From the NCBI RefSeq assembly GCF_000379765.1, contig NZ_KB903434.1, forward strand, positions 186,001-250,000: 64,000 nucleotides of DNA, read 5' to 3'. Positions 9,565 through 18,283 of this stretch are shown here, piece by piece. The notes under the pieces are model-generated. The model was not told where the DNA came from. It saw nothing but the letters and a program-made list of their open reading frames with translations, and did no database searches. Origin of the DNA: Flexithrix dorotheae DSM 6795 (GTDB lineage: Bacteria; Bacteroidota; Bacteroidia; Cytophagales; Flammeovirgaceae). Numbering within the stretch: position 1 is the first letter of the stretch; each line of letters begins with the position of its first letter. The translations under genes were made by a program, and so were the position numbers.

Positions 9565-10205
9565 AAACTTTACTTAATAAGTCTTAATAGAAAAACCCTG
9601 GATTTCCGAATCCAGGGTTTTTTTATTGTATTTGATTAATCAGGATTGTTTTCCACATACTGATTAATTCCAATAAACAACTAGTTGCCTTGATGAAATC
9701 TATCAGTAGGCAAATAAAGTCCGACTTCTACTACCGGAGCAGGATTTTATTCCCAATTAGAGTAAAAAATGAACGGTTTCTAATTCAAATAACCATAAGT
9801 CATTGAAACACAAGAAACAATCCATTCTCTGTAATTGAAAACAGCGGGAAGTTGGCGGTTACTCAAAAATGAAACCACTTTTTTAGATTTTTTTTTTTCA
9901 ACTTTTTTGTTAATCTGTATCCGTTTGATTTTCAACAATTTATCTTTAAAGGTTTATTTTTTAAGTTTCTGAAAATCAGTAAATTAACATAAAAACACAT
10001 GCGCTTAAAACTTTTTTTTTGAGCAGTTTCGATTTTTAAAATATGAAAATTTTTCACAGTTTTGTGGTTACCGAGAATTTTAAATCACTCACTTATTTTT
10101 TGGCAATTCAAGTCCCTTTTATGGCATCTTCGGATGAAGTAAAAGGGTGAGGTTTACATTGCAGAATTTTAAGACAAACATTATTAACACTTTAAAATTT
10201 GTAAT
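9565..10205. other. Intergenic region upstream of dnaA
   Basis: Apart from the rpmA terminator, no gene is seen. One DnaA-box-like sequence, TTTTCCACA at 9649-9657, differs by one base from TTATCCACA. T-rich runs occur at about 9890-9910 and 10010-10020. One box and AT-rich tracts are not enough to call an origin. Confidence 0.4.
9591..9624 (+). terminator. rplU-rpmA terminator
   Basis: A 14-bp stem (9591-9604 with 9609-9622, core AACCCTGGATT) has a TCCG loop and ends in a T run. It is 27 bp past the rpmA stop. Confidence 0.92.
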
Positions 10206-11687
10206 GTGTTGAATCAACTTACAAAAGATTGCCAGGCAGTGTGGAAGAACTGTCTGGAGATAATAAGACTGGAGGTATCAGAACAGAGTTTTAAAACCTG
10301 GTTTGCGCCCATAAAACCGATCAAACTTCAAAATGATGTATTAACCATAGAGGTTCCTACTCCATTCTTTTATGAGTGGCTTGAGGAACACTATGTTTAT
10401 GTACTTAAAAAAGCTATCGATGCAGAACTTGGCCCTAACGGAAAGTTAGAATATTCAATTGTGGTGGATAAAGGGGGATCGAATAATCAGCCCTTTACAC
10501 TTAATGTCAGAAAGTCTAATGTTTCGGCAAAGCCTCCTGTAAATAACCAAAATACTAATAATACAGTAAAAAAAGTTTCTGCTTCTAATAATTCCCGGCC
10601 TAACAGCAGTAATTACGTTAGTCCTTTTGAAGTACCACATTTTGATCCGGAAAACTGGGATACTAATTTAAATCCCACTTATGTTTTTGACACGTATATT
10701 GAGGGAGATTGTAACAGACTTGCACGGTCTGCAGGAATGGCTATTGCCAAAAGACCCGGGATCACTGCATTTAACCCTTTGGTAGTTTATGGTGGTGTAG
10801 GTTTAGGAAAAACGCACTTAGTTCAGTCAATTGGGAATGAAATTAAAGACAATTTCCCTGATAAGCTGGTGCTTTATGTAACCACAGAGCAATTTACTGC
10901 TCAGTTTATTGAAGCACTTAAGAGCAATAATATTCAAAACTTTACCAATTTCTATTTGCAGGTAGATGTTCTGATTGTGGATGATATTCAGTTCCTTTCC
11001 CGAAAGGAGAAAACTCAGGAAAACTTCTTCCATATATTTAACAGACTACATCAGTCGGGTAAGCAAATTATCATGACTTCTGATTGTGCGCCAAGAAGCC
11101 TTCAGGGGCTACAGGAAAGATTACTTTCCAGATTTAAATGGGGCTTAACCGCAGATGTACAAACTCCCGACTATGAAACCCGGGTGGCTATTGCTCAATT
11201 GAAAATGTCGAATGAAGGAGTAGATGTTCCTGAAGATGTAATTGATTTTCTAGCCTACAATATCAATTCGAATATAAGAGAGCTGGAAGGAGTTTTGATC
11301 TCCCTTATTGCCAATGCTTCATTTATGCGAAAAGACATTGATCTTGAGCTGGCAAAATCTACCCTTTGGAATATTGTTAAGAATACAAAAAAGGAAATCA
11401 CCATCGATTACATCCAGCAAATTGTGGCAGATTACTTCAATATTTCAGTAGATGAGTTGAAATCAAAAACAAGGAAAAAGGATATTGCTACTGCCAGACA
11501 AATCGCTATGTATTTTTCTCAGCAGTACACCAATTTGCCCTTAAAATCAATTGGAGATCAGTTTGGAGGAAGAGACCACAGTACAGTTGTTCATGCAGGA
11601 AAAGCCGTGAGCAAAAAATCAGGAAGTGATGCGATCTACAATAAAATATTAGCAGATTTATCAGAACAATTTGAAGTGAATAAATAG
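10206..11687 (+). CDS. dnaA: Chromosomal replication initiator protein DnaA
   Basis: The 493-residue AAA+ initiator opens replication at oriC. Domain I (about 1-85) contains AVWKNCLEIIRLEVSEQSFKTWFAPI. A variable Asn/Ser-rich linker spans about 90-140. The AAA+ core has Walker A GGVGLGKT (196-203) and Walker B VLIVDD (255-260). C-terminal domain IV carries GGRDHSTVVHAGK, the DnaA-box reading helix. The start is a GTG at 10206, with TTG at 10209 as alternative; non-ATG starts are common for dnaA. The gene is monocistronic, flanked by rpmA and a strong terminator. Confidence 0.98.
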   Translation: MLNQLTKDCQAVWKNCLEIIRLEVSEQSFKTWFAPIKPIKLQNDVLTIEVPTPFFYEWLEEHYVYVLKKAIDAELGPNGKLEYSIVVDKGGSNNQPFTLNVRKSNVSAKPPVNNQNTNNTVKKVSASNNSRPNSSNYVSPFEVPHFDPENWDTNLNPTYVFDTYIEGDCNRLARSAGMAIAKRPGITAFNPLVVYGGVGLGKTHLVQSIGNEIKDNFPDKLVLYVTTEQFTAQFIEALKSNNIQNFTNFYLQVDVLIVDDIQFLSRKEKTQENFFHIFNRLHQSGKQIIMTSDCAPRSLQGLQERLLSRFKWGLTADVQTPDYETRVAIAQLKMSNEGVDVPEDVIDFLAYNINSNIRELEGVLISLIANASFMRKDIDLELAKSTLWNIVKNTKKEITIDYIQQIVADYFNISVDELKSKTRKKDIATARQIAMYFSQQYTNLPLKSIGDQFGGRDHSTVVHAGKAVSKKSGSDAIYNKILADLSEQFEVNK

Positions 11688-11713
11688 AGGACCTATAAAC
11701 ATCTCAAGATCTT

Positions 11714-11752
11714 AAAAAAACGGTGAAGGCAGTTGTCCTTCACCGTTTTTTT
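11714..11752 (+). terminator. dnaA terminator
   Basis: CGGTGAAGG (11721-11729) pairs with CCTTCACCG (11737-11745), flanked by A7 and T7 tracts, 27 bp past the dnaA stop. Confidence 0.92.
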
Positions 11753-11870
11753 ATGCATCATTTTTGGAAACCGTTGTAGGTTCCCGACAAAGATTAATTA
11801 TAGTTTCATAATCCTGATAAATAAAAAGCTATTCCCCCCTGCAAAATTCTTAGTGATGCTTACATTTGCC

Positions 11871-11878
11871 TATAAATC
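11871..11878 (+). promoter_or_regulatory. Candidate -7 element for the YwqK-repeat gene
   Basis: TACATTTG fits TAnnTTTG and lies 22 bp before the ATG at 11900. No clear -33 TTTG is visible at the right spacing. Confidence 0.4.
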
Positions 11879-11899
11879 AAAAAGATAGCATCAATTTTA

Positions 11900-13732
11900 A
11901 TGAAATTTTTATTTTTATTATTTCTCTTGTTGTTTGCTAAGGTTTCCTTCCCCCAAACTCTTCCGGAACATGGAATTACGGATGGGTTATGGGAGCTGAA
12001 AGATGATAACCAAAATGTATTGATATCCGCAGAGTATAAAGATGGACAATTACATGGTTATTGGAAAGAATTTGAGAATGGCTTACTGGTACTTTCCGGA
12101 AATTATATAGAAGGCAAAAAAAATGGAGAGTGGCAGGAATTCCATTCTAATGGGAGGCTGGCGGTAAATGGCTATTTTAAAAATGATCAGGAAAATGGGA
12201 AATGGGAAGAATTTTTTGAAGACGGCCAACTGGCTATCTCTCTAAATTTTATCGAAGGCCTTAAACATGGAAAGGCCCTCACCTATTTTCCTAATGGGCA
12301 AATCAATTTTCAGAAGTATTATTTACTTGGAAAGGAAGAAGGACCATATCTGGAATTCTTCGAAAATGGAAACAAGTCCGCAGAAGGCCATTTCCTTGAT
12401 GGGGAACTGAATGCAATCTGGAAATCCTATAATGAAGAGGGTCAACTCATCAACCAACAGGAATATAAGAAAGACTTACTGGATGGAAAAACAATTTACT
12501 ACTATCCCAATGGTCAGGTAATACAGGAAGAGATTTGGCAGGACAGCTTATTAACAGATGTTGGTATACCCTTTTCCTTTGAAGGAAAAAAACTGGAATC
12601 AGGTTCATTTAACAAAGGCAATGGCGAAAGGTTTTTATATGATTCCCTCGGTAATTTGGTTTCCAGTGCTAATTATAAGGATGGAAAACTAGATGGACCA
12701 TTCAAAGAATTTTACCCCAATGGTAGTTTAATCACTCTGGGACATTTTTCTGAAGGAGTTCAAACCGGAGCCTATTTTAAATATTTCCCCGATAGTTCTG
12801 TAGCTATTCAGGGCTACTATGCTGACAGTGAAAAAGATAGTATTTGGGCTTACTTCTACACCAATGGCAATCTGAAAGAAGCCGGTTTTTTTGAAAGTGA
12901 TGAAAGAAACGGTCCATGGGAAGAATATGATCCTGATGGTTATTTAAGTGCTGAAGGAGATTATCTTGAAAATAAAAAAGAAGGTGAATGGATAGAATTT
13001 TTTGAGGATGAATCTATTGCTGGAAAAGGGAATTACCAATCTGATCAAAAAGAAGGAAATTGGGAATACTACTCAGAAGACGGTCAATTGATTTTCAAAG
13101 TCCATTATCAGAATGGGCTTGAATCTGGCATAAAGGAGGAATTTGATTATGATGAAAATGGAAAACAATTTTTATCCTCCATTATAAATATGGAGAAAGG
13201 TTTGGAAAATGGAGAAGTGAAATCTTTTTACCCGGATGGAACTACAGAAATGGAGGGAAAATATGAAATGGGAAATGAGAATGGGGAGTGGAATTATTAC
13301 CACCAGGATGGTAGTTTCATGCAAAAAGAAATGTATATCAATGGGAAGCTCAGGGATATTAGTCCATTTCAGCTCAATGACAAAAAACTGGAAATCGGTA
13401 ATTTTCGCCAGGGTAATGGAAAAAGAACTCATTACTATCCCAATGGCAAAATATTATATGAAGGAAAATACGAAAATGGATTGGAATCCGGCCTTTGGGT
13501 AATGTATCATGAAAATGGCAAAAAACAGGCAGAAGGCCCCTTTGTAAAAGGTATGAAACACGGCACCTGGACTTATTATTACCCCAATGGCAAAACAGAA
13601 GCTTCAGGCAGATACATCAGAAATGAAATAGTAGAAGAATGGAAATTTTTCACTGATAAAGGAGAGCTTGATTATACTGAGGATTTTGGAGAATTTATTG
13701 GTGATGAACCAATTGAAAAAAATGAAAATTAA
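11900..13732 (+). CDS. Secreted YwqK/MORN_2 repeat protein
   Basis: The 610-residue protein has a signal peptide (residues 1-19, MKFLFLLFLLLFAKVSFPQ). It then consists almost wholly of about two dozen repeats of 20-25 residues. The repeat pattern is G-x-W-x-E-[YF]-[YF]-x-[ND]-G-x-[LI]-x-x-[EG]-G-x-[YF], as in GKWEEFFEDGQL and GTWTYYYPNGKT. These are MORN_2 (PF07661) repeats, often annotated as YwqK-family antitoxin, though no toxin partner is adjacent. Repeats of this kind form extended beta-hairpin arrays. Role is unknown; periplasmic or surface location is inferred from the signal peptide. The next small membrane ORF overlaps its end by 11 bp. Confidence 0.88.
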   Translation: MKFLFLLFLLLFAKVSFPQTLPEHGITDGLWELKDDNQNVLISAEYKDGQLHGYWKEFENGLLVLSGNYIEGKKNGEWQEFHSNGRLAVNGYFKNDQENGKWEEFFEDGQLAISLNFIEGLKHGKALTYFPNGQINFQKYYLLGKEEGPYLEFFENGNKSAEGHFLDGELNAIWKSYNEEGQLINQQEYKKDLLDGKTIYYYPNGQVIQEEIWQDSLLTDVGIPFSFEGKKLESGSFNKGNGERFLYDSLGNLVSSANYKDGKLDGPFKEFYPNGSLITLGHFSEGVQTGAYFKYFPDSSVAIQGYYADSEKDSIWAYFYTNGNLKEAGFFESDERNGPWEEYDPDGYLSAEGDYLENKKEGEWIEFFEDESIAGKGNYQSDQKEGNWEYYSEDGQLIFKVHYQNGLESGIKEEFDYDENGKQFLSSIINMEKGLENGEVKSFYPDGTTEMEGKYEMGNENGEWNYYHQDGSFMQKEMYINGKLRDISPFQLNDKKLEIGNFRQGNGKRTHYYPNGKILYEGKYENGLESGLWVMYHENGKKQAEGPFVKGMKHGTWTYYYPNGKTEASGRYIRNEIVEEWKFFTDKGELDYTEDFGEFIGDEPIEKNEN

Positions 13733-13853
13733 AGAAACCATTATTGCAGCTTATCAGAAATATAAACCGTACATAAGAGTAGATATGATTATGTATCTGG
13801 TCATGATCATATTTATTGTCACTTTTGTGTTAGTGGTAAGTTTGTCCAGATAG
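13722..13853 (+). CDS. Small single-pass membrane protein (43 aa)
   Basis: The ATG at 13722 opens a 43-residue frame overlapping the end of the YwqK-repeat gene by 11 bp, suggesting translational coupling. A basic amphipathic N terminus (MKIKETIIAAYQKYKPYIR) is followed by one hydrophobic helix (MIMYLVMIIFIVTFVLVVSL). The organised charge and hydrophobicity pattern supports a real gene. No family is recognised. Confidence 0.5.
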   Translation: MKIKETIIAAYQKYKPYIRVDMIMYLVMIIFIVTFVLVVSLSR

Positions 13854-13859
13854 GAATTT

Positions 13860-13867
13860 TACTTTTG
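13860..13867 (+). promoter_or_regulatory. Candidate -7 element for the DUF4249 gene
   Basis: TACTTTTG matches TAnnTTTG. Its position excludes a TTG start at 13872 and favours the ATG at 13923 (or 13902). Confidence 0.45.
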
Positions 13868-13922
13868 AATCTTGCAGGGTAGAATTTTGTTGTTTACCGA
13901 AATGATTCTAATCAATTTTAAT

Positions 13923-14759
13923 ATGGTAAAGCCGTTTTCCAGAAGCTTACTCCATTTTTTTACAGGTTTTTGGTTTCTCCTTCTGATTTCATCCTGTGAA
14001 GAAATTGTCACTCCTGATTTAATTACTGCCGATCCGGTTATCGTAATTGATTCATGGGTAACCAACCGGCCTGGAGACAGCTACATAAAACTCACTCAAA
14101 CAGCCGCCTTTAATTCTCCGGAAGCCACCCCAAGGGTATCAAATGCACTCATTTACTTAACGGATAATTTTAACAGAAGGGTCAGGTTCATAGAAACAGA
14201 AAAAGGCAGTTATTTCCCTGAAGACAATGATTTTACAGGGAAACCCGGTGGAGTATACAAACTGTCAGTTAGACTTGGAGAAACGGAATTTCTTGCAAGC
14301 GCTAGAATGTCAGGGGTTCCAAAAATTGACTCCCTAAAATATAGTCTGAGAGAGGATGAACCCCTTTTTGAAGATGGCTATTATCTTACAGTTTATTTTC
14401 AGGATCCTCCCGGACAAAGAAATTATTATTACTGGGAAGTGCTTTTGAATGAAGAAATAATAAACGACAAGGAAATAAGCATAAGCGAAGATGGGAATGT
14501 AAATGGACAGTATTTGAATTTTGAATTGCCTTTCTTTATCGATAAAGCGCTGGCGGATTCCAGTGACAGAGTGCAGGTAAATATTTTTTCCCTTACAGAG
14601 GATGCCTATAAATACTATCAGGGATTAGACTTATTGACGAAGTCCGGAAGCCCCGCCCAGGCTGTACCTGAAAACCCGCCAACTAATATCCAAAATGGTG
14701 CCCTTGGCTTTTTTAATGTAAGCGCCATGGATTCTTCCAGAGTCACTTTAATGGAATAG
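13923..14759 (+). CDS. DUF4249 family lipoprotein
   Basis: The 278-residue protein has a lipoprotein signal ending LLLISSC. The DUF4249 pattern follows: IVIDSWVTNRPGDSYIKLTQT, an ALIYLTDN strand, a G-x-Y segment (KGSYFPEDNDFTGKPGGVYKL), and the diagnostic C-terminal NIQNGALGFFNVSA. DUF4249 proteins in Bacteroidota are normally encoded beside a TonB-dependent receptor and are presumed outer-membrane accessory lipoproteins. Here no receptor is adjacent, unlike the second copy at 46059-46898. An in-frame ATG at 13902 is an alternative start. Confidence 0.82.
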   Translation: MVKPFSRSLLHFFTGFWFLLLISSCEEIVTPDLITADPVIVIDSWVTNRPGDSYIKLTQTAAFNSPEATPRVSNALIYLTDNFNRRVRFIETEKGSYFPEDNDFTGKPGGVYKLSVRLGETEFLASARMSGVPKIDSLKYSLREDEPLFEDGYYLTVYFQDPPGQRNYYYWEVLLNEEIINDKEISISEDGNVNGQYLNFELPFFIDKALADSSDRVQVNIFSLTEDAYKYYQGLDLLTKSGSPAQAVPENPPTNIQNGALGFFNVSAMDSSRVTLME

Positions 14760-14827
14760 TAAAATTTTTCCGCTTAATTTGAAGATTCAAAACCAAATTT
14801 TCAGGATAATTAAAACAAGCAATCCTT

Positions 14828-15718
14828 ATGTATCAATTCCTTTTCATTTTTTTAATCATCTTTTTTGCAAGCACCTGTCAGCAGGAGAATGATGAAAAAC
14901 AATCAGAGAATTCTTCCTCAGCAGATTCCACCATTACTACAATTAATCCTGAAACTGACACAATTCAAAATGAATCTCATGGTGATCCCTTTGTTTACAG
15001 TGGTTACTATGAAGCCATAAATGGTTTGACCGGAGAGGCACTTAAAGACAAACTGAATGACCTTATTCAAGACCATAAAACTTTCACTTACAGAAATGTT
15101 TATAATATTTTAAAGGAACTTGACAGAGACCCTAATAATCCGGAGAATATTATTGGGATTTACTCCAATTTCTCCATTTCAGCTGAGGCAGGATATGCTG
15201 ACGGACAAGGATGGAATAGAGAACATGTTTGGGCAAAATCCTATGGGGATTTTGGAACAGCTCCCGGGGCCGGAACAGATTTACATCATTTAAGAGCTTC
15301 TGATGTTTCTACTAATTCAGCGAGAAATAACAGAACTTTTGATGAAGCGGAGGATATTTACATAGATGCAGATGGGATTAAATCTGGAGAAACAGGTTCT
15401 TATACCAGTGACGCAGCCTGGGTTTGGGAACCCAGAAATGAGGTGAAAGGAGATGTGGCCAGAATGATTTTTTATATGGCTGTAAGGTATGAGGGAGAAA
15501 ACAATGAACCTGATTTGGAAGTAGTGGATTACATTCCCTCAAGAGGAAGTAAGGAACCTCTTCATGGTAAATTATCCACACTTATCCGATGGCATCAGGA
15601 AGATCCTGTGAGTGAGAACGAAAAACGAAGAAACGATTTGATCTATGAAAAATATCAGGGCAATAGGAACCCGTTTATCGATCACCCTGAATTGGTGGGT
15701 AAAATATGGGGAAATTAG
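14828..15718 (+). CDS. Secreted endonuclease I family nuclease
   Basis: The 296-residue protein has an N-terminal hydrophobic segment ending FFASTC, possibly a lipoprotein signal although Thr before Cys is unusual. The endonuclease I (PF04231) beta-beta-alpha metal site is seen in NREHVWAKSYG and GTDLHHLRASDVSTNSARNN, where the His and Asn coordinate the catalytic Mg2+. It probably degrades extracellular or periplasmic DNA for nutrition. A Ser/Thr-rich spacer (25-50) separates the anchor from the catalytic domain. It converges on prmA with a 13-bp gap. Confidence 0.9.
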   Translation: MYQFLFIFLIIFFASTCQQENDEKQSENSSSADSTITTINPETDTIQNESHGDPFVYSGYYEAINGLTGEALKDKLNDLIQDHKTFTYRNVYNILKELDRDPNNPENIIGIYSNFSISAEAGYADGQGWNREHVWAKSYGDFGTAPGAGTDLHHLRASDVSTNSARNNRTFDEAEDIYIDADGIKSGETGSYTSDAAWVWEPRNEVKGDVARMIFYMAVRYEGENNEPDLEVVDYIPSRGSKEPLHGKLSTLIRWHQEDPVSENEKRRNDLIYEKYQGNRNPFIDHPELVGKIWGN

Positions 15719-15731
15719 CGGATTAATTACT

Positions 15732-16568
15732 TTATTCTTTTTCAAAAACCAGACTGGTCCAGTTATTTTCAACCTTAGTTTTTGTGAGGGAAAGGGAATT
15801 TTCCTGGGCCTGATTCAATACTGCAGGAATATCTTCTGCATAAAAACCACTTAAGATTAAAGTCCCTTTTTCTTTCAACATGCTTGCATAAATGGCCATT
15901 TCGCCTAGAATTACATTCAGGTTGATATTGGCCAGCACAATATCATATTGTTTATCCTTATCCGGCCTTTCTTCTACTTTTCCCAAATAGAAATTAAGAC
16001 TGACATCATTTAATTCCTGATTTTCATTGGCATTTTCCACTGCCCAATCTTCAATATCGCAGGCATCTACAGTTTTAGCACCCAGCTTTTTCGCCATAAC
16101 GGCCAAAATTCCTGTTCCCGAACCCGCATCAAAAACAACCTTACCATTATGATCAATTTCCATCTGATTGAGCAACATCAATTTTGTGGTGGAATGGTGC
16201 CCAGTTCCAAATGACATTTTGGGGGTAATCACAATTTCGTATTTATATGATTTTTCAGGTTGATGAAATGCCGCTCGGATCAGGCAATCTTCGGAAATTT
16301 CAACCATATCATAATTTTTCTCCCACAGCTCATTCCAGTTTTGTTTTTCCACTTCCTCCAAATGATAACTCAATGAGCCCTGAGCTGAATAAAACCCAAA
16401 AATCTCATCTACTTCATCCTCTTTAAAATTTTCCTTTTCGATGGAAGCTTCAAACCCCCCATCAATATCTAAAAAGGAATCAAAGCCTTTTTCACTCAAT
16501 TCTACTTTGATGATATCAGCAAGTTCTTCGGGGGATTTAACTTTAAGCAAAACGAATTTAGGCTTCAT
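15732..16568 (-). CDS. prmA: Ribosomal protein L11 methyltransferase
   Basis: The 278-residue protein matches PrmA, which trimethylates ribosomal protein L11. The N-terminal substrate-recognition domain (about 1-95) is followed by the SAM domain. Visible motifs are MSFGTGHHSTTKLML, VVFDAGSGTGILAVMAKKLGA, VDACDIEDWAVENANEN and the catalytic-loop VLANINLNV. Last gene of a tpiA-DUF6150-prmA unit; the gap to the previous gene is 66 bp. Confidence 0.95.
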   Translation of the reverse strand: MKPKFVLLKVKSPEELADIIKVELSEKGFDSFLDIDGGFEASIEKENFKEDEVDEIFGFYSAQGSLSYHLEEVEKQNWNELWEKNYDMVEISEDCLIRAAFHQPEKSYKYEIVITPKMSFGTGHHSTTKLMLLNQMEIDHNGKVVFDAGSGTGILAVMAKKLGAKTVDACDIEDWAVENANENQELNDVSLNFYLGKVEERPDKDKQYDIVLANINLNVILGEMAIYASMLKEKGTLILSGFYAEDIPAVLNQAQENSLSLTKTKVENNWTSLVFEKE

Positions 16569-16634
16569 TATTCAGCATTAATTTGAAATGAAAAAGGAAT
16601 TATTTTAGAAAAGTTTGTGAGTTTCAAACTGAAG

Positions 16635-16982
16635 TTATTTGTTGCATTTGGCTTCAACATCTACCTCAGTAAAATAAATGGTAAAGTCAGCAATATTTCG
16701 ATCTTCTACTATGTAAATCGAAAATTCTGCAAAAGCTTTATGTGGGGTAAAAAACCACAAGCCTGGTTTATCCGCCATTAATTCATTGGTTTCCTTAAAA
16801 ACAATAACGTCTGCAGAATACTCATTATCTTCAATATAGACACGGTAAGTCGCGGCAAACTCATTTTTCTTTTCCTCATACACAGTTCCGAAAACCTCAC
16901 AGACCTTTACAAATTGGCCAAAGGAAGTGGAAGACAAACATATAAAGGCAAACAAAAACTGGATAAAAATGAACTTCTTCAT
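16635..16982 (-). CDS. DUF6150 family secreted protein
   Basis: The 115-residue protein has a signal peptide ending SSTSFGQ. The mature part carries the repeated theme YRVYIEDNEYSADVIVFKE, PGLWFFTPHKAFAEFSIYIV and ADFTIYFTEVDVEAKC, typical of the DUF6150 family. Two Cys residues (VCEVFG and AKCNK) may form a disulfide. Role unknown. It lies between tpiA and prmA. The ATG at 16982 is preferred over one two codons upstream because MKKFIFIQ is a classic leader. Confidence 0.75.
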   Translation of the reverse strand: MKKFIFIQFLFAFICLSSTSFGQFVKVCEVFGTVYEEKKNEFAATYRVYIEDNEYSADVIVFKETNELMADKPGLWFFTPHKAFAEFSIYIVEDRNIADFTIYFTEVDVEAKCNK

Positions 16983-17101
16983 AAGCACCTGTGCGTTTTA
17001 ATAATGTTGAGGTAAATTTTTCAACCGCCAAAAAAACACTCAAAAAATATGAGCGGGAATAAAATGAAAATACCCCCAAATTATTCCCACGATCTAAATT
17101 C

Positions 17102-17863
17102 TTAATACGATTTGGCAATATCAATGAAATCTCTTGATTTCAATGAAGCACCACCTATTAAACCTCCATCAACGTCTTTACAGGCAAAAAGTTCAGGAGC
17201 ATTTCCTGGCTTGCAACTTCCACCGTACAAAATAGAAATACCATCAGCCACTTCCTGACCATATTTTTCAGCAATCAAACCTCTGATAAATGCATGCATT
17301 TCCTGAGCTTGTGCTGTAGATGCAGTTACTCCGGTGCCAATTGCCCAAACCGGTTCATAAGCAATCACTACTTTTGAAAAAGCCTCCGCATCTAAGTGAA
17401 AAAGACTTTCTTTCAACTGACTTCCTACTACTTCTTCCTGCTTTCCGCCCTCTCTTTCTGCTAATACTTCACCACAGCAGAAAATTGGAAGCAATCCATT
17501 TTCCAACACAATATCAGTTTTTTTGGCCAGTTCCTCATTGCTTTCTTTGAAATATTCTCTTCGCTCACTGTGACCAAGAATTACATAATCAATTCCATAT
17601 GACTTCAACATTCCCACCGAGATTTCCCCTGTATAAGCTCCTGAAGCTTCAGTAGAGCAGTTTTGTGCACCAATGAAAACATTACTCACTGCGGAAGTAA
17701 GTTTTTTCACTTCACTCAAATGAACAAAAGGAGGGCACATAATTAAAGTTACATCAGATGATAATTCATCTTTTGCTATATTAACTACTTCAGAGGCAAG
17801 CGTTTGTGCATCCTCTTTCAGTAAATTCATTTTCCAGTTTCCAGCTACAATTTTTTTTCCCAT
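17102..17863 (-). CDS. tpiA: Triosephosphate isomerase
   Basis: The 253-residue glycolytic enzyme interconverts dihydroxyacetone phosphate and glyceraldehyde 3-phosphate. All hallmarks are visible: GNWKMN with the active-site Asn and Lys, VILGHSERRE with the electrophilic His, and VIAYEPVWAIGTG with the catalytic Glu and flexible loop. ILYGGSCKPGNAPEL and GGLIGGASL form the phosphate-binding region. It leads the unit with DUF6150 and prmA. Confidence 0.98.
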   Translation of the reverse strand: MGKKIVAGNWKMNLLKEDAQTLASEVVNIAKDELSSDVTLIMCPPFVHLSEVKKLTSAVSNVFIGAQNCSTEASGAYTGEISVGMLKSYGIDYVILGHSERREYFKESNEELAKKTDIVLENGLLPIFCCGEVLAEREGGKQEEVVGSQLKESLFHLDAEAFSKVVIAYEPVWAIGTGVTASTAQAQEMHAFIRGLIAEKYGQEVADGISILYGGSCKPGNAPELFACKDVDGGLIGGASLKSRDFIDIAKSY

Positions 17864-18252
17864 TTCTTTACTTTTTTTAATGGTTTTAAGTATTTCTTAT
17901 ATCAATGACGAGGCAAAATTTTGCTCCAACAATTAGCTTGGAATTTTCATTGTTGTCTTGCCAACTTAAGCCTAAATGTCTATTGCCATCAAAATTAGAA
18001 ATTACAAATTCAATTCGCTAAAGTTTTTGGGAATATAAGCTTTAAGTCTGCTCATTTAGGTTCCTTTTAAAAAGATTTTTTTGCAGTGGGGCACGACTCC
18101 TTTTTTAATCGCCTGGAAAAAGGATGGTGAACTTGTTTGTTTTAGATTTTAATCAGTTTGTAAAAAAGATTGGACGGGAAAGTAATTAGTAAAATCATTG
18201 AATTAAACCTAGAGAAAAAAATAACCATCATTTCAGATTCACTATTAATGCT

Positions 18253-18260
18253 TAATTTTG
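18253..18260 (+). promoter_or_regulatory. Candidate -7 element of the apbE gene
   Basis: TAATTTTG fits TAnnTTTG, with TTTC (one off TTTG) 18 bp upstream at 18231-18234. Its position inside a longer frame argues that translation starts at the ATG at 18284. Confidence 0.5.
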
Positions 18261-18283
18261 CGCATCGAATTATAAATTTTAAT

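Noticed and set aside
11900-13732. Toxin-antitoxin module
   Set aside because: The YwqK label suggests an antitoxin, but the protein is secreted and no toxin-like gene is adjacent.
18170-18283. Upstream extension of apbE from a TTG
   Set aside because: A promoter -7 element lies within this extension, and the ATG at 18284 gives a normal anchored N terminus.
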